Assembly: GCA_937995995.1 (NCBI GenBank)
Contig: CALKIP010000318.1
Coordinates: 1-8,063 of the forward strand
Reading direction: 5' to 3'
Source of the DNA: an uncultured bacterium
Lineage (GTDB): Bacteria > Gemmatimonadota > Gemmatimonadetes > Longimicrobiales > RSA9
DNA: 8,063 nt
In this document: positions 5,932 through 8,063 of the stretch, in pieces
How the letters are laid out: every line of letters starts with the position of its first letter
How positions within the stretch are numbered: position 1 is the first letter of the stretch
Program-made: the position numbers and the translations under genes
Notes under the pieces: generated by a model
Database searches by the model: none
What the model saw: the letters and a program-made list of their open reading frames with translations, nothing else
Told to the model about the DNA's origin: nothing

Positions 5932-7257
5932 ATGAGCACGACGAAAGAGGCAGTCCCGACGTACGGCATCGGCACCCGTGCCGTGCACGCGGCGCAGGAG
6001 AGTGCAGACCCCGCGACCGGTGCCCGTGCGGTGCCGATCTACGCGACCACGTCCTACGTCTTCGACAGCCCGGAGCATGCGGCGAACCTCTTCGGGCTCA
6101 AGGAATTCGGCAACATCTACTCGCGGATCATGAACCCCACCACGGACGTCTTCGAGCGGCGCATCGCCGACCTCGAGGGCGGCGTGGCCGCGGTGGCGAC
6201 GGCGAGTGGGCAGGCGGCAGAAACGCTCGCGATCCTCAACCTGGCACAGGCCGGAGAGTCGATCGTAGCGTCGCAGTCGCTCTACGGCGGCACGGTGGCC
6301 CTCTTCAAGCACACGCTCCCCCGCCTCGGAATCACGACCCGTTTCGTCGACACCAATGACCCGGCACAGGTCGAGCGCGCAATCGACGATACGACCCGAG
6401 CCGTCTTCGTCGAGACGATCGGGAACCCCAGGCTAGATGTGCCGGACCTGCGGCGCCTGGCGGACATTGCCCACGCGGCGGGCGTGCCGCTCGTGGTCGA
6501 CAACACCTTCGCCACGCCGATCCTGGCCCGCCCGATCGAGCACGGGGCCGACATCGTCGTCCACTCGGCCACGAAGTGGATTGGGGGGCATGGCACATCG
6601 ATCGGCGGCGTGGTCGTGGACTCCGGGCGCTTCGACTGGGCCGCGTCCGAAAGGTTCCGCTCGCTCTACGTGGATCCCGAGCCGGCGTACCACGGGCTGT
6701 CCTTCGCCGAGACGTTCGGCAATCTGGATGGGGCGAACATCGCCTATGCGATCCGTCTGCGCGTCGTGCTGCTACGTGACATCGGCGCGGCACTCTCGCC
6801 GTTCAACGCCTTCCAGTTCCTCCAGGGGCTGGAGACGCTGCATCTGCGTGTACGGCGCCACGCGGAGAATGCGCTCGCCGTGGCCCGGTTCCTGGACGCG
6901 CACCCGGCGGTCTCGTGGGTCAGCTACCCCGGGCTCCCGTCGCACCCGACGCACGAGACGGCGGCGAAGTACCTCGAGGGGGGCTTCGGTGGCGTCCTCA
7001 CCTTCGGCGTGCAGGGCGGGGAAGCGGCTGCGCGGAAGGTCATGGAGGAGACGCGACTCTTCTCGCTCCTGGCCAACGTCGGCGACGCGAAGAGCTTGAT
7101 CATCCACCCGTGGAGCACGACGCACGAGCAGCTTTCGAAGGAGGACCGCATCGCTGCCGGCGTGACGGAAGACCTCATCCGACTCTCGGTCGGCATCGAA
7201 GACCCGGAGGACCTGATCCAGGACCTGGACCGGTCGCTGCGCGCGGCATCGCTCTGA
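5932..7257 (+). CDS. metY: O-acetylhomoserine sulfhydrylase (PLP-dependent, Cys/Met metabolism family)
   Basis: The 441-residue product is a cytoplasmic PLP enzyme, EC 2.5.1.49, that joins O-acetylhomoserine and sulfide to give homocysteine, the direct precursor of methionine. The length of about 430-445 residues is typical of MetY and longer than MetB, MetC or MetZ (about 380-400). Seen: YSRIMNPT (63-70) and SQSLYGG (114-120) for cofactor and substrate binding, ASGQAA (91-96), VVDNTFATP (188-196) with the pyridine-binding D190, HSATKW (211-216) with the Schiff-base lysine K215, and the C-terminal SLIIHPWSTTH (388-398) and RLSVGIED (417-424). The SAM-II riboswitch and the Met/Cys leader ORF upstream independently support a role in methionine synthesis. 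No metX follows; the next gene is convergent. O-succinylhomoserine use cannot be fully excluded from sequence alone. Confidence 0.93.
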   Translation: MSTTKEAVPTYGIGTRAVHAAQESADPATGARAVPIYATTSYVFDSPEHAANLFGLKEFGNIYSRIMNPTTDVFERRIADLEGGVAAVATASGQAAETLAILNLAQAGESIVASQSLYGGTVALFKHTLPRLGITTRFVDTNDPAQVERAIDDTTRAVFVETIGNPRLDVPDLRRLADIAHAAGVPLVVDNTFATPILARPIEHGADIVVHSATKWIGGHGTSIGGVVVDSGRFDWAASERFRSLYVDPEPAYHGLSFAETFGNLDGANIAYAIRLRVVLLRDIGAALSPFNAFQFLQGLETLHLRVRRHAENALAVARFLDAHPAVSWVSYPGLPSHPTHETAAKYLEGGFGGVLTFGVQGGEAAARKVMEETRLFSLLANVGDAKSLIIHPWSTTHEQLSKEDRIAAGVTEDLIRLSVGIEDPEDLIQDLDRSLRAASL

Positions 7258-7281
7258 GTCCGGTCAGCACAGCGGTACCGA

Positions 7282-7330
7282 ATCCGCGACGGGGGCGGCG
7301 TCGCCCGATGGCGCCCGCTCCCCCGCGGAT
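7282..7330. terminator. possible bidirectional terminator between metY and the convergent gene
   Basis: ATCCGCG (7282-7288) pairs with CGCGGAT (7324-7330), and GGGG (7291-7294) can pair with CCCC (7320-7323) across a two-base bulge. The structure fills most of the 78-bp gap between two convergent genes, where a terminator is expected. There is no T-tract on either strand, so it is uncertain. Confidence 0.35.
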
Positions 7331-7335
7331 CCTCA

Positions 7336-7836
7336 TCACGTCCGCCCCTCGCCCTCACGCCCTTCCCAGCCGTCACCCTCGTGCTCGCGCCCGCCCTCGC
7401 GCTCGCCCGGGGACGTCGGACGGTCGCCATCGATCGGCGGCGGCGCATCTTCCTCGATCCGCCGGATGCCGCCGTCCCGGAGCGCCTTCTCGTGGATCGC
7501 CCGGAACTCGCGGCGAAGACTGTCCATCTCCTGGTCGGTGAGGGCCTCGACTTCCACGAGGTGCAGACGGGCGCCGTCGAGGACGCGGATGAGCTCGTCC
7601 AGCTTGAGGTGGATGGCCCGGGCATCTCGACTCTGCGTGTTCTGAATCACGAACACCATGAGGAAGGCGACGATCGAGGCGACGGTGTTCATCGTCAGCT
7701 GCCAGGTGTCGGAGAAGCCGAAGATGAACCCGGAGAGTCCCCAGAGAACGGTGAAGACGACTGCTGCACTGAAGGCCCACGCCGTGCCCAGAGCTGTGGT
7801 CGTTCGCTCGGCGAACTTGCGGAAGCGTTCGTGCAT
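7336..7836 (-). CDS. low-affinity iron permease family membrane protein
   Basis: The 166-residue product resembles bacterial members of the low-affinity iron permease family (PF04120, named after yeast Fet4), as I recall them. Two membrane segments are visible, about residues 17-40 and 47-65, with the family-like stretches FSDTWQL (41-47), VAFLMVFVIQNTQSRD (56-71) and LKLDELIR (77-84). The N-terminal stretch HERFRKFAERTTTALG also fits. Residues 85-120 are a likely cytoplasmic helix, and from about 121 a low-complexity tail rich in Glu, Gly, Arg and Pro follows. I chose ATG 7836 because the family-like sequence begins there; the frame stays open to 7941 but the added residues look non-coding. 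The ribosome site is poor (GGACGG about 9 nt upstream). Iron transport by the short bacterial members is not well established. The gene faces metY and is monocistronic within the window. Confidence 0.8.
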   Translation of the reverse strand: MHERFRKFAERTTTALGTAWAFSAAVVFTVLWGLSGFIFGFSDTWQLTMNTVASIVAFLMVFVIQNTQSRDARAIHLKLDELIRVLDGARLHLVEVEALTDQEMDSLRREFRAIHEKALRDGGIRRIEEDAPPPIDGDRPTSPGEREGGREHEGDGWEGREGEGRT

Positions 7837-7911
7837 GGCGTCGCGCCGTCCATGGTCCGGAGCACGATCTCGGGAAACCTGCCACCGGGGCTCCTCGGTC
7901 GAGGCGGTGGG

Positions 7912-7927
7912 CGCAGGGGGCGTGCCA
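7912..7927 (-). promoter_or_regulatory. sigma54-like promoter candidate for the permease-family gene
   Basis: On the minus strand the 16-mer reads TGGCACG, CCCC, CTGCG. It matches the sigma54 consensus TGGCACG-N4-TTGCW except at two positions, and keeps the essential GG and GC at the right spacing. Transcription would start about 65 nt before the ATG at 7836. In GC-rich DNA such a match can arise by chance, and no activator site is recognised. Confidence 0.3.
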
Positions 7928-7956
7928 AGTCGAAGACGCAAGGACCCTCCCGGCCC

Positions 7957-8063
7957 GCGCAGCTGCGCCCTCCCTCCCCCCCCCGCCCCCCCCCCCGGGG
8001 CCCGCGGGCGGCGTGGCAGCCGTCCGGCGCGGGCCCCGGGCTCGGGGGGCGGGCGCCGGCGCC
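7957..8063. other. C/G homopolymer tract and extreme-GC end of window
   Basis: A perfect 12-bp palindrome GCGCAGCTGCGC (7957-7968) is followed by C-runs of nine (7976-7984) and eleven (7986-7996), then GGGGCCC-type sequence to the end. The minus strand has G-runs able to form G-quadruplexes upstream of the permease-family gene. No gene is visible. Such a tract at the edge of the window may also be poor-quality sequence at a contig end. Confidence 0.5.

Noticed and set aside
5667..6359. 230-codon frame overlapping the metY leader and metY, and a minus-strand frame with a His/Met run at 5670-5858
   Set aside because: Both overlap the riboswitch, terminators or metY in other frames. The Met/His run is the reverse reading of the leader-peptide repeat, without a ribosome site or family.
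7837..7941. Extension of the minus-strand permease-family gene to ATG 7941
   Set aside because: The 35 extra residues show no similarity to the family N-terminus as I know it and would overlap the promoter candidate. The family-like sequence starts at ATG 7836.

Overview
The window is a GC-rich (by eye about 65% GC) bacterial chromosome segment. It carries three conserved genes on the + strand, one conserved gene convergent with them, and one very short leader ORF. The organism is Gram-negative, because it has a 909-residue TonB-dependent outer-membrane receptor with a signal peptide, a carboxypeptidase-regulatory-like N-terminal domain and a C-terminal Tyr. The mix of that receptor type, high GC, strong GGAGG-type ribosome sites and a SAM-II riboswitch would fit Gemmatimonadota. 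That placement is inference from general resemblance, not a search result.

Layout: 1-224 is upstream DNA with a sigma70-like promoter and a strong Shine-Dalgarno site for acs. 225-2177 is acetyl-CoA synthetase. 2178-2647 is a gene-poor interval with several copies, in both orientations, of a degenerate GCGGAG-type repeat, then a promoter. 2648-5377 is the TonB-dependent receptor, closed by a textbook terminator (5410-5450). 5451-5931 is a long regulatory leader. 5932-7257 is metY (O-acetylhomoserine sulfhydrylase). 7336-7836 on the minus strand is a low-affinity iron permease family protein, preceded by a sigma54-like site and a C/G-homopolymer tract at the window end.

The most interesting part is the metY leader. 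From 5' to 3' it holds a promoter (TTGACA-N18-TACCTT); a SAM-II class riboswitch aptamer (about 5628-5677); a terminator hairpin (5681-5719) whose upper part can instead pair with either copy of a duplicated TTGCCGCC inside the aptamer; a 32-codon ORF (5740-5838) with the run M-M-C-M-C-M-M; a small hairpin (5792-5808) that hides an antiterminator strand; that strand (5802-5813), which can pair with the 5' arm of the next terminator; and a 13-bp perfect terminator with T6 (5874-5908) just before the metY ribosome site. This reads as two transcription-attenuation devices in series: one senses S-adenosylmethionine directly, the other senses charged tRNA-Met and tRNA-Cys through ribosome stalling. 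If so, metY would be fully expressed only when SAM and the amino acids are both short. I do not recall a described riboswitch-plus-Met/Cys-leader-peptide pair of this kind. The weak point is the lack of a well-placed Shine-Dalgarno site for the leader ORF.

The four main genes do not form one operon. Each has its own promoter candidate or lies behind a terminator. Central carbon (acetate activation), outer-membrane uptake, sulfur amino-acid synthesis and a membrane protein are simply neighbours here.
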